This document shows, in pieces, positions 46,870 through 56,710 of a stretch of DNA of 64,000 nucleotides. The stretch spans positions 248,001-312,000 of the forward strand of contig JAOBSW010001137.1 in assembly GCA_026214975.1 (NCBI GenBank), read 5' to 3'. Origin of the DNA: Gentiana macrophylla. Taxonomy: Eukaryota; Streptophyta; Magnoliopsida; Gentianales; Gentianaceae. The first letter of the stretch is position 1, and each line of letters starts with the position of its first letter. The notes beneath the pieces are model-generated. The model did not search any database, was not told the origin of the DNA, and was given only the letters and a program-made list of their open reading frames with translations. Both the position numbers and the translations under genes were made by a program.

Positions 46870-47110
46870 GGACGAGCGTTCAAGTTAGTGAACGCCCGCC
46901 CGATTCTTTAAGCTGCAGTAAACGAGCGTTTGAAAGTATTGGACGCCGTCCGTTCAAATATTTTCGACTCATTCGTTTAAAGGACCAGACGAGCGTCTAT
47001 GCTTCGAACGTCCGTCCGGTTGGTTTTCAAGTCAACGAGCGTTTGTTTCTTTGAACACTCGTCCAAAGTCTGTATTTTGAGGTGAACGCCCGTCTGTTGT
47101 CTTTGAACGC
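46870..47110 (+). repeat. GACGAGCG hairpin cluster in the leader
   Basis: Short repeats of type GACGAGCGTTC alternate with their complements (GAACGCCCGCC, GACGCCGTC, GAACGTCCGTCC, GAACACTCGTCC). Adjacent arms pair into four or five hairpins; the first (46870-46901) has 11 of 13 pairs around a 6-base loop. The cluster is kept in the minus copies at 37833-37569 and 41866-41700. Confidence 0.75.
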
Positions 47111-47300
47111 TTGATTCGTAGTCCAGTTTTTCTTGATCTCATTCCTAATGCTTTTATTTAGTATGGATTGCTTACATTCGAGCATCTGTGGCCTATTTAT
47201 TTTTTACATAGATGTCCTGAATATGAATGTTATACCTTTCCATCTATGAATTCATGCTAAGTAAATGATCTTATTCCTTATACATGATTCATCTATGCAA

Positions 47301-47793
47301 GTTATAGTTACTGTCGGTTCTCGTATGCTATAACTGGTCTTATTGTTAATTAGTAGCTAATGTCGGTTTCCGTATGCTACATATCGTTATGATGAATCTT
47401 GTGAGCTTTGAGACTTATGTGCTTCCTTGTTATTTTTATAACTCATTTGGGTAGTAACTGTCGGTTTTCCGTTGCTACGATGGAAACCTTATGAGTTATA
47501 TCTGTTTAGTATAGCTAACTGTTGGTTTTCCATAATGCTATCACCTTTGACGAGTCTTAAAGCGCGTCTACACTGCATGTAATGAACAGCACTGTCGTTT
47601 ATCGTAACCTGTCATTATTTGGTAAACGTTTATTTTATACATGTCGTGTTGCAAATGAGTGGGCTAGTTTTCTTTCTTTTATTTTCTTTTATTTCTGCAT
47701 ATCATTTAGTTGCATGTCATCTAGTTGCATTGTTTTTCTATTTTTCTTTTCTTTTTCTTGAGCGTAGTTAACTGTCGGTTTCCGTAATACTAC
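47301..47793 (+). repeat. Five related hairpin units with a CGG-NNN-CCG core
   Basis: Units at 47301-47334, 47353-47380, 47451-47478, 47511-47541 and 47764-47793 share CTGTCGGTTTTCCGT-like cores. The outer stems differ but pair: GTTATAG/CTATAAC, GTAGC/GCTAC, GTAGTAAC/GTTGCTAC (one G-T pair), ATAGC/GCTAT and GTAGT/ACTAC. Reverse-oriented versions lie at about 37390-36860 and 41510-41008. The 41008-41035 version has GGTAG/CTACC and an inner CGGC/GCCG pair. This looks like a repeated RNA structure. Confidence 0.7.
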
Positions 47794-49390
47794 CTCGTTT
47801 TCTTTATTTTTAGTTTCTGCATAGGCCGTAGTCACTGTAGGGTTGTCCTCCCAACTCGCTCAGCCTGAGCCTGTCAGAATTTATTTTTATTTATTTTATT
47901 TTTAGGATTGCATATCATGTAGGCTGCATTGTAGTATATTTTCATGTAGTTGCACCTAGCCTACTGTTGTGTAATGTTCCATGTATATGTTCCATCTTTA
48001 TGTGAGCTTAATTTGAAAAATCTCTATATCTCCTTTTCCATGTGCTTTATATATGTACTCTTTTCTTTTTCCCCGTAGACTCTTTTTGCACTGATCAAGT
48101 GGTGCAGGATATTTTTGATAGCTATTGTGCACTTTCACGATGAATTCAGTTTTCCTGTGATGCTCCACAGTCTACTGAGCTATGCAGCAATTTTGGTTTT
48201 TACCGATTTTTCCGGAATTGCCAGCATCCAATCAGCTAAGTTCTCTAATTTATTATTTCTGCCCAACTTGAGGACAAGTTGCAATCTAAGTGTGGGGGAG
48301 AGGATGGTTTATATGTATCTATGAGTCGTTTGCTCAATTTCTATTATATTTCTATGAAAAAGTGCTAAATTTTATGTAATTTTTGTTTTGTCCCGAGTGA
48401 GCATTGCATGTCTTTGTTCGATGTTTATAATCATTGATGCGTTATTTTGCATATTTAGTAATTTTAGTTGTTTCACCCGACACTCTTTTTCACATGCCAT
48501 AGTAAATGATGAGCTAAATGTTGAAAGCCTACCCCATTTTAGTTGGAGATTTTTGATGATTATAGCATGTTTCTTTGTTTATATACAATTCTTGAAAAGT
48601 TTAGTAGTTTGTATTCTAGGATTAAAGTATGACATACTGTGAATATCTGTAAGTTTGAATGTGATAAGTGAAACGTGATTAAGTCTTTGCAATAGTAATA
48701 AATTGTTTACTTGAGGTGTTATGCTCGAGTGGTGCGTGCTACTAGAAAATAATCTTTTCCACTTGCCAAATTGAAATCTCTAAGTAAACATAATTGTAAT
48801 TGTGTGTGTCGGAAGTCGGTTTATGATTTGGGTGAGGTAGGGTGTACCACGTATGTCCTATTCCACTATGATGACCAAAAGCTCATGACGATCAGTTTAT
48901 AGCTTCCTTATGATTGGAGTAAGGTAGGGATTATCTTGAAATGTCCTATTCTCGCTATGAGGCAAAAGCTTATTCGATGTGTGTTAGAAAAGTGTGAAAA
49001 AAAGTGAAAATATTGAAATATATTATTATGAATAAGTAAGGACTTAGTTATCGTTAATCTTATCCCCAGTATAAACTGAAGGATATGTCGTAGGGATTAT
49101 CCTCTAAGTTTGTCAGAAATGTTTTAGATATTCTCTACTATTTCTTTTTGGGATATGTATGTTTTGTAAAGTGCTGTTATAATTTTTGAATATTTCTAAC
49201 TTAGATGGGAAACCGGGCTAGTTTTGGTTTGAATAACTTTCAAATTGTGGAACTTAGTGGAAGTTTATTATGGCTATGCACACACTACACGGGTGAACTT
49301 CTAAGTTATTGAATATACTTCATATTTGTATGGATGTTTATTTGTCTCGAGCTTGACTTTGTTTTGTTTTGCTCGGGACGAGCAAAAGAT
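47794..49390 (+). other. Noncoding 3' part of the internal region
   Basis: No gene. A TTGAGGACAAG...TAAGTGTGGGGGA motif lies at 48268-48299, an internal purine tract 1.1 kb before the true one. The rest is T-rich, matching the other copies. Confidence 0.6.
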
Positions 49391-49404
49391 AAGTGTGGGG
49401 GAGT
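49391..49404 (+). other. Athila-like polypurine tract
   Basis: AAGTGTGGGGGAGT directly before the LTR start TGTTAAGGG. Confidence 0.85.
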
Positions 49405-51081
49405 TGTTAAGGGTCAATTTGTAGTGTTTATATATATATATTTTATATCAATTTTCCCCATATTCTTATGATTTGTATAGAAATCGAGCCTTATATTGAA
49501 ATATTGAGCAAATGAGTTTTAAAGATAATAAATTGCAAAAGTGGCTGATTTATGTGTTTTTATCGTTGGTTTTATGTTTATTTGGATGTTGTTACACTTT
49601 GCAATATTTTGGATATCTTGTAGATGCATATCTTAGGTCTAAAAGAGGTGTTTAGAGGGTTAGAAGAAGATGCCACAAGTTTACGAGTTCAACGGAGCAA
49701 ATTTTCCTAAGTACTTAAATCGTTATATATTTTCGACGGAGATTTGACCCAGTTTAGATGCATTTTCAGGGGAGGACTTCTTCATGAAAATTGTAGATCT
49801 TTGAAAGATATTTCCAACGCACTTTGAATTACGTCAATCGGACTTCTACAACTCAAATGGTGGTCAAGTGGGTAATCAATTTGGGTAAGTGGAAAATCCC
49901 GAAAACGACTCGTAATACGACGGGCTAATCAAAAAGGCGTTTTCTGAAGAAGAGTCCTTAATGAAAGTTGTAGAGTTTTCCGAGAGCTTTTTTATGACAT
50001 TCGGATCATAATTTTTGGAGGTCTACAACTCAAGATATGAATTTTAGAAGATTGAGTTCAGACTCTATGCAAACTGGCGTTCTAGCTCCGTCCGGAACCG
50101 ACTTTGAACCAGCCGACATAATCTTCTATTTAAATAGCTGCGCCCCAACCCTAATTACATTCAGTTTTTACATCAGAAAAATACCTAGAAGCAGCCGCAT
50201 CTTCTGGGAGTCTCAAGGCCGGTCACCCGAGCCTTGTGCTCAGGTGATCCGGGTTAGATTAGGATGTCGTTTTTCTTCCGTTTTCGATTCATGGATTCAA
50301 TCATGTACCAAACTACGTGAGTTTATTTATTTAATTTATTCAGTCTTTATTCTTTTTTTATGATCTTTAATTTATTTTGTATCGTTCTATGATTTTGATG
50401 CTATGATGTGAATTAGATCGAGAGATCAGTTTGTTATTAATACGTTTACAACATACGGAAGTTGCGTAACGTTAGATCACCATAGAAAGATAGGATCTTT
50501 AATCATTAATGATGACAAATTAATGGATTAATTATCTAGGTTGTTAGATTCTAAAATACGAGAGTTAACCTGAATCTACACCTTCGTTTTGTTTGTATAT
50601 CGGTCTCAACATTCGGAAGAGGAGAGATCGATAATTGAATTCACTAAGGACTTAGGAATTCATAGCTTGAGAAATAGATTCACTAAGGAATTAGAAATTT
50701 GTGTCTCGTGTAAAGGTGAAACCACAATTTGAATTGAAATCATGAGATGAACTAGGGTTGAAATCACTTGGTTTGTGCACTGTTTGATCCCATGTATCTT
50801 TAGTTTAGTTTATGTTGTGTTATTTTATTTCGTAGGTTAGATTTATTTTAATTGCTCTTTCGTTTATTTTATTTGTTCTTCGTTTATTTGTTTTCGTGAG
50901 TAACAATTTAGAAGGATTAATAAAATTAGATTCAACATCCCTTTTCCCTGTGGATCGACCCCGTACTTATCCAACTTTACTAGCAACTACCCGGTATTCG
51001 GCCGGTTAGGAGGTAGTTTTGCATGGTAGTATAGGTTTTATAAATTTTCTTTTATTTTAATGATGCAAAATCTCCCCAACA
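49405..51081 (+). repeat. Athila-like LTR, subfamily I (3' LTR, right edge of the complex)
   Basis: A complete 1677-bp LTR ending CTCCCCAACA. It is followed by the GGTGT target duplication and the continuing Tat-2 antisense gene. Confidence 0.92.
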
Positions 51082-51086
51082 GGTGT
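51082..51086. repeat. Target-site duplication GGTGT (right) of the Athila complex
   Basis: This matches 32401-32405. Confidence 0.9.
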
Positions 51087-52083
51087 TAGGACTCTGATGG
51101 GGTTCATAATAGCATGTCGAGTAGCTCAGGTCTGCTTCTCAGTGCCCTTGTTTCGATACTACTACAAGATAGCTGCTACACCCGACAAGTTATGGTATTC
51201 ATTTCAAAGAAGAGCCAACCGACATGAGTTCATAACCAAGGGGCCTTCTTCTCACGGGGAGTGGAAGCCTCGATTTTTCTTTCTCCGTCATGGCCTGAAT
51301 AACCCCTACATAGGGCAGTGGAGGTCGAGAGACGGGAAACAGGACAAGCTTGGGAAAGATCCGGTTCTACACGAAGCTCGTCTCCTGGGTGGACATAATT
51401 TTGAGGTGTGTACTCGAGACCTGAGTCTCTTGTATCACCTGGCCCACCTGGAGGAAGCTGGCCAATGCCTAACGTCCCAGATCACGAGAACCGTAGGATG
51501 TTCCCTATTTGACTGCTTTTACATATTTTTCATTTGTTGAGTCGATGACTTGTTGCTTGTTGTTCAAAAACTAACTTGTCTTTTTTATTTTGCAGTGGGG
51601 AGGTTCTCCAAGGTCACTGACCCCGCCCGTATCCCTGAGTCGGCGGTCGTTGCTACTTCATCCCTCGGAGGTCGTGGCTACTCCCGACTTGCCGGTGGTC
51701 GAGACCAGGCGCGCCGACTTCCCGAGAGGGGATGATCCTCCACCGAAGCAAACCTGCTTTCATTGCCGAGTCGTCTCGCCGCGCGGATTGGATCGAGCCG
51801 CCTCCGACCACCTGGAAACTTAACAGTCTGATTCGGTTCCCTTCGAGATGAAGACGAGGAGGAGCTTGTCGATTTGACCTCGAATGTCGAGGAGCAGGCG
51901 ACTCGAACAAAAAAAAGACCAACTGCTGTCGAGGTGGTGAGAGAGCAGATTCGAGAGGCAAAAAGAAAGAAGGTTGCTGAGACCTCTACCGAGTCAGGGA
52001 TCGGTGTGGACTGGGTCTTCGATGACTACGCTGGTGTAGATGACAAGGACCTGTCTCATGTGCTTCGGAAGTTGAATCGCCTC

Positions 52084-52166
52084 GTAAGTCGATTCTTCTT
52101 TTTATATTAACTTTTCTCGAGGCCTATGCCTTGTCCATTTTTTGATATACTTTTTATGTTTTGTAG
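52084..52166 (+). other. Probable intron in the Tat-2 antisense gene
   Basis: The 83-nt segment has a consensus GTAAGT donor and a T-rich TTTTGTAG acceptor. Both sides are in the same frame when it is removed. Confidence 0.75.
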
Positions 52167-52910
52167 CATACCCTTGTTGGTCGGGAGGCTGCCCGACGGC
52201 TGGCCAGGACAGGAGAGTCAGCGGATGAAATCAAAAAGGAGAATGGCAGATTGCTTCAAGACAATGTCGCCAAAAGTGCTGCCCTTTCCGCTGTGGTGAA
52301 ACAATACAATTCGTTGAAGCGCGAGTCGGTTGCCGAGCTCCAAAAGCTGCAAGATAGTTTGGCGGCTGCTGAAGCAAAGCTGGCCACTACTGAGAAGGAG
52401 TTGGGCCGACTGCAGGAGGAAAGGCACGATCAGGGTAGGGAGCTGCTCAAGCTGGCTCAAGACTATGAGATGTTGCAGAAGGGGCACAAGGTTGCGGATG
52501 AAGAAGCTAGGAAGGCTCGCCGTGATCGAGATGCGCTATAGGCCGAATTGGACCGAGCGTATGCGCAGGTCGAAGAGGCTAAGACCGAAGCCATCATGGA
52601 GTACCGCAAGTCGACAAACCTCGAGGACGACTTGGAGGTGATCATGCGCGCCTCGATGATGGGCGGATATACACTTGCAGTAGATCAGGTGAGAGCGGCC
52701 ATCCCGGACTTCGATATGTCAACTCTCGAGACGCCGATGTTTTACAACCCCGATTCGGAGAAGATTTACGATCGGTATATCGAAGAGTTCCAGCGAGGAG
52801 AGTCTTTGGCTATAAAGTATGCCCCTTCCACGTCTGCCCCTACTGCCGATCCGACAGCCGCTGATCCGACCCCTGCCACTACTGAGCCGACCCCGGAAGC
52901 CGACCCCTGA

Positions 52911-53796
52911 TCGTTGTCTTTTTAATTCACCTTCTGATATTCGAACTTCTAATTTGTAATAACCTTTATAACTTTGGCTGGTCTTTTTCGACCTGGCCTT
53001 GTTTTGTAATGACTTTGCGTTGATTTTGCTATCTTTCTTGACTTGACTTTGCTTTTCTTGTCTTGATGTTTCATAGTCTTTCGCTTGCCGAGCTCCTGGC
53101 TCTGTTCGCTACTCGCTATACGTTTTATTTGATGTACTTGTTGTTGATACTGTGTTGCCCCCCAAGTGTATTATGAACCCTTGGTTCTTATTGCACTTGA
53201 GATCGACTTGCTTGCCTTAGTCTTTTGCCCCTTAGGCTTATTTGACCTTAGGCTGAGCATTTTAATGTGAACTGCCCCTGGTTTTTGTCTTTGTTGCCAT
53301 TTAGGCTTTTTCGACCATCGACTGGGACAGGTGGCCCGACTATGCGAACCGTCCTTTGCCCAGGCCTTTTTTGCCCCTCGGGCTTATTCGGCTTTCGACT
53401 GGGACAGGTGGCCCGACTATGCGAACCGTCCTTTGCTTTAGCCTTGTTTGCCTCTTGGGCTCGTTCGGCTCTTAGCTTGGACCTTTGGCCCGACCCTGCG
53501 AACCGTCTCTATGCCTTTGCATTCGTCGCCCATTATGCTAACTTTGCTTTGGCTTTATCGAGATGTCCGACCTGCGGATTTCTCTACTCTTTTTCGATTG
53601 ATTTGCCTTTAACTTTTCTGTCACATTGGACTTGTATCGTTTTGGCTATAAATCCTAACAAACACAGAAAGCATCTCGAAAAGATACAAATTTATTAGAA
53701 TACTCATAAAATTGTCTCATGGACTTATTACAAGATTCATAAGTGAAAAGTAAATAAGTTCATCAAAATAAAGCTTATCTCAAACATAATACTTCC
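52911..53796. other. Tat-2 convergent intergenic region
   Basis: No gene was recognised between the antisense stop and the end of pol. It is T-rich with a tandem repeat at 53306-53515. A plus-strand open frame at 53267-53698 follows the repeat and has no recognised domain. Confidence 0.6.
53306..53515. repeat. About 86-bp tandem repeat, 2.4 units
   Basis: Units share CGACTGGGACAGGTGGCCCG and CTATGCGAACCGTCCTTTG, with the third unit partial and diverged (TTGGCCCGACCCTGCGAACC). Tandem repeats in this position are typical of Tat elements. Confidence 0.8.
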
Positions 53797-55111
53797 TCAG
53801 ATTGTTGGCGTGCCAATGTCGAGGAAGCGTGGTTCCATCTGCTTTCGACCAAGTTGATAAGACCCTTTGAGGTGAACCTTCGAACTGATATGGACCTTCC
53901 CAACCGGGGTCACTTTTTCGATCGCTTCGCTTCGTCGACTCGCTTCATTTTTCCTTAGAACCGGATCGCCAACCTTGAAGTACCCGTGTCTACCCTCGAG
54001 TTGTAATCTTTGGGAGATCTTTTGCTTATACCTTGCCATCCTGGCCGAGGCTATCTCCTTCGTTCCTCGACATTGTCCCTTTCCTGTCGGAGTTCGGGAT
54101 CGTTTGTCTCAACATTGTAGGCCAGAACTCGAGGAGAGGGGACTCCGATCTCGGCGGGAATCACCGCTTCACACCCATACACCAAAGAGAAAGAGTTTCC
54201 CACGTCGATGAATTAGGAGTCTGCCCTATATGACCATAGGATGCTCGGAAGTTGAATTGCCCAATCTCGACCTTCCGCCTCTAGCCTCTTCTTTAACCCG
54301 ACTTGATCTGGTCGGTTAGTCCTGTTCGACTTGACCGTTTGCCTGGGGTGAGCCACCGAGGTGAATCATTTGGTCGATTTGGTATTATTTGCACCATTCT
54401 CTAACTTTTCGATCCTCGAATCGGGTACCATTATCCGAGATTAGAGCTTTGAATTCGTACCTACTGAGAGGATGTTGACCCACAAGAATTTTTAATGGTT
54501 GCGGCTCGGATGTCGGGCAAAGCCTTAGCTTCTACCCATTTTGTGAAGTAGTCCACCGCAGCGACCACTTAATCGAGATTTCCGAGCTCGAGGTAAAGGT
54601 CCAACAATGTCGACTCCCAGCGATCGAAAGGCCATGCTGACGAGATGACATTCATGTCTTGCGCTTGTTGATGAGAGATATTATCATGAATCTGACAAGC
54701 GTTGCATTTCTGGACAAGATTATTTGCATCTCATTGCATCGACGGCCAAAAATATCCAGCTAACTTGCATTTCCGAGCTAACATTCTAGCCCCACAGTGA
54801 TTCCCACATGCTCCTCTATGAATTTCTTCTAAGATATATTCGCCTTCGGTCTCAGAAACGCATCTTAACCATGGACTTACAAAAGATTTTCGATAGAGGA
54901 TGTCGTCGAAGAACGCATATCGAGTGGATTGGAGTCGAACTTTTCTAGATTGCACCTTATCAGATGGTAATATTCCGTCTTTGAGGTAAAGAGCGATCAA
55001 GTCCATCCACGTGGCCTGCTGAGAGATCGGCTGGGCCTCCGTCTCGATGTAACTCCTCTCGGTCAATAACTCGACTAGAACCTTCTTACTTGACATGAAG
55101 TTTGATGCCAA
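53797..55111 (-). pseudogene. Tat-2 integrase (broken)
   Basis: The zinc-binding module is open at 55111-54731, with EEIHRGACGNHCGARMLA and the GYFWPSMQ block. The core (54730-54040) is decayed across frames. The C-terminal module is at 54039-53797 (MARYKQKI, GYFKVGDPVLRKNEASRRSE, GSYQLG). Its end marks the 3' end of pol. Stops and frameshifts prevent function. Confidence 0.82.
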
Positions 55112-55144
55112 CTTAGAGAGCGCATCGGCTCTCTTGTTCTGACT

Positions 55145-55546
55145 TCAGGGGACTTGCTCGAATTGAACTGTTTTGAATTTTGGTATGAGGCTTTGGACAA
55201 CTGCTAAGTAATTCTTCATGGTTTCTTCCTTAGCCTCATACTCCCCTTTCACATGATTGACCACTAACTGCGAGTCATTGTAAACCGACAAATCTTCGAC
55301 ACCCAGCTTCAAAGCGAGCTTTAAGCCAGTGATCATAGCCTCGTACTCGGCCTCGTTGTTCGTTGCTTTGAAGTCGAATCGAAGGGCGTATGGGAATTCC
55401 TCGCCTTTCGGGCTTACCAGAAGGAGCCCTGCTCCTGCCCCCTCCTTACTCGATGCTCCATCGACTTGAAGAGTCCATTTTTCTTCTGGACTTCGCTTTT
55501 CTTGATCGAGTTGGACGGAGATCCCTTCAGCTAAAAAATCCGCCAA
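55145..55546 (-). pseudogene. Tat-2 second, archaeal-type RNase H
   Basis: The frame is intact and keeps the catalytic acids: Asp in WTLQVDGASSKEGAGAG, Glu in NNEAEYEAMITGLKLAL and Asp in VYNDSQLVVNHVKGEYEA. It follows the first RNase H and is the best preserved pol domain of Tat-2. Confidence 0.88.
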
Positions 55547-55549
55547 GGC

Positions 55550-55869
55550 TGTGCTTTTTATCGCATTCGAGGGCGAACTCGATGTCGCATTGGGCCATTT
55601 CTATCACCCATTTCGCCATCGACTGAAGTGTCGGTTTTGCCAATATCCGCTTTAGTGGTTGGTGGTGACTACCACAATAGGATGAGCTTGAAAATAGGGC
55701 CTCAACTTCCTCGAGGCATGAACAAGACATAATGCTAGCTTCTCATTTGGTGAGTATCGAACCTCGGGGCCATGTAATGCTTTGTCGATTTAAATATATC
55801 GGTACTTGCCCATGTACCTTCTCGAACTAGGACCGCACTCATCGCCTCTTCGTGCATCCGCCAGATCCA
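55550..55869 (-). pseudogene. Tat-2 first (gypsy) RNase H (broken)
   Basis: Only decayed pieces in shifted frames remain, including KPTLQSMAKWVIEMAQCDIE near 55645-55585. By position it is the first RNase H, lying between the RT thumb and the archaeal-type domain. Confidence 0.65.
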
Positions 55870-56710
55870 CTAATAACCTCTCCCGCCTCGAGGTGAAGTT
55901 AGGGTCGGTAAGTCTGATAAATAGGCCTTCAGCTCCTCGAAGGCTGTCTGACATTCATTATCCCAGTGAAATGGACTGGCCTTGCGGAGTATCTTGAAGA
56001 ATGGTAGCGCTCGCTGGGCGGATCTCGATAGAAATCTGTTGAGGGCCGCCATTCTACCCGTGAGTCTCTGCCCTTCCTTTACATTTCGAGGTGCGGGCAT
56101 ATTCTTCACTGTATCAATTTTATCCGGGTTTGCTCGAATCCCGTCCTTCGAGATCATATAGCCCAAGAACTTACCCGACCTAACTCCAAAAGTGCACTTC
56201 TTCGGGTTTAATCTCATCTGCGTTTCTCTCAACACTTCGAAAACCTCTCGAGCATCGACCAGGTATTGTCTCATAGATCGACTCTTGATGAGCGGTCGCC
56301 TACATACACTTCCATACATCTACCAATTTGTCTTGCAAATATCTTATTGATCGCCCTACGGTATGTTGCCCTAGCATTCTTTAATCCGAATGGCATGGTC
56401 ACATAGCGAAGGTGCCGAATCTGTGATAAAATTTTTTTCCGCATCTCGAGGTCCATTAAAATCGATGGTATCCTTTATATGCATCTAAGAAACCAAAACT
56501 TCAAAATCAATGGTTGAATCTACTAACCTATCGATTTTGGGCAGCGGATCTGAGTCTTTGGGCACGCTTTGTTCAAATCAGTAAAAGTCACACACATGCG
56601 CCAACTACCGCCAGGCTTCTTGACTAAAACCGGGTTAGCTAGCCATTCGGGTATAATACCTCTTTTACTATCTTTTCGCTAGTAACTTGCCGACCTCTAA
56701 CTCAATAGCT
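55870..56710 (-). pseudogene. Tat-2 reverse transcriptase (broken, catalytic change)
   Basis: Early RT motifs (DLNKACPK-like, then DAYKGYH) are visible in shifted frames at 56600-56465. The palm at 56456-56271 has RHLRYVTMPFGLKNARATYR, and the catalytic motif reads YVGD in place of YVDD near 56300. The thumb is open at 56319-55870 (LRETQMRLNPKKCTFGVRSG, FLGYMISKDGIRANPDKI, LTGRMAALNRFLSRSAQR). Loss of one catalytic Asp and the shifts make it inactive. Confidence 0.87.

Larger units (their letters stand above)
32406..51081. mobile_element. Complex of Athila-like, mostly noncoding retrotransposon copies in both orientations
   Basis: From left to right: LTR plus (32406-33884, cut), LTR minus (33915-35332), internal minus (35333-37929), LTR minus (about 38045-39506), internal minus (39507-42181), LTR plus (about 42214-43284, cut), RT fragment plus (43284-43756), 3' internal plus (43757-44867), LTR plus (44868-46542), internal plus (46543-49404), LTR plus (49405-51081). 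The tRNA-Asp primer sites and AAGTGTGGGGGAGT tracts identify the Athila lineage. One 5-bp target duplication flanks the whole block, so it behaves as one insertion that was later enlarged or rearranged, or inserted already rearranged. A misassembly is possible. Confidence 0.8.
44868..51081 (+). mobile_element. Non-autonomous Athila-derived element with structured leader
   Basis: Two 1.68-kb LTRs, a tRNA-Asp primer site, a 2.86-kb internal region without gag or pol, and a polypurine tract make a complete but noncoding element. This resembles a large retrotransposon derivative dependent on proteins from an autonomous relative. The near identity of its LTRs points to recent origin. It shares its right LTR with the outer edge of the whole complex, so an alternative is a tandem LTR-internal-LTR product of unequal recombination. 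Confidence 0.7.
51082..52910 (+). pseudogene. Tat-2 antisense gene, second part
   Basis: The frame resumes after the insertion with MGFIIACRVAQVCFSVPLF, LWYSFQRRANRHEFITKG and EWKPRFFFLRHG, the second half of the 'putative gypsy type transposon' domain. An intron ends at TTTGCAG (51595); its donor is near 51493-51500 but unclear. A frameshift/stop lies near 51733. The next exon (to 52083) is followed by an intron at 52084-52166 (GTAAGT...TTGTAG, phase 0). The last exon is a coiled coil (LQDSLAAAEAKLATTEKELG) with one TAG at 52539, then runs to a Pro/Thr-rich tail ending at 52910. Confidence 0.75.

Noticed and set aside
53267..53698. Plus-strand open frame of 143 residues after the Tat-2 antisense gene
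   Set aside because: Much of it is produced by the 86-bp tandem repeat, and no domain is visible.
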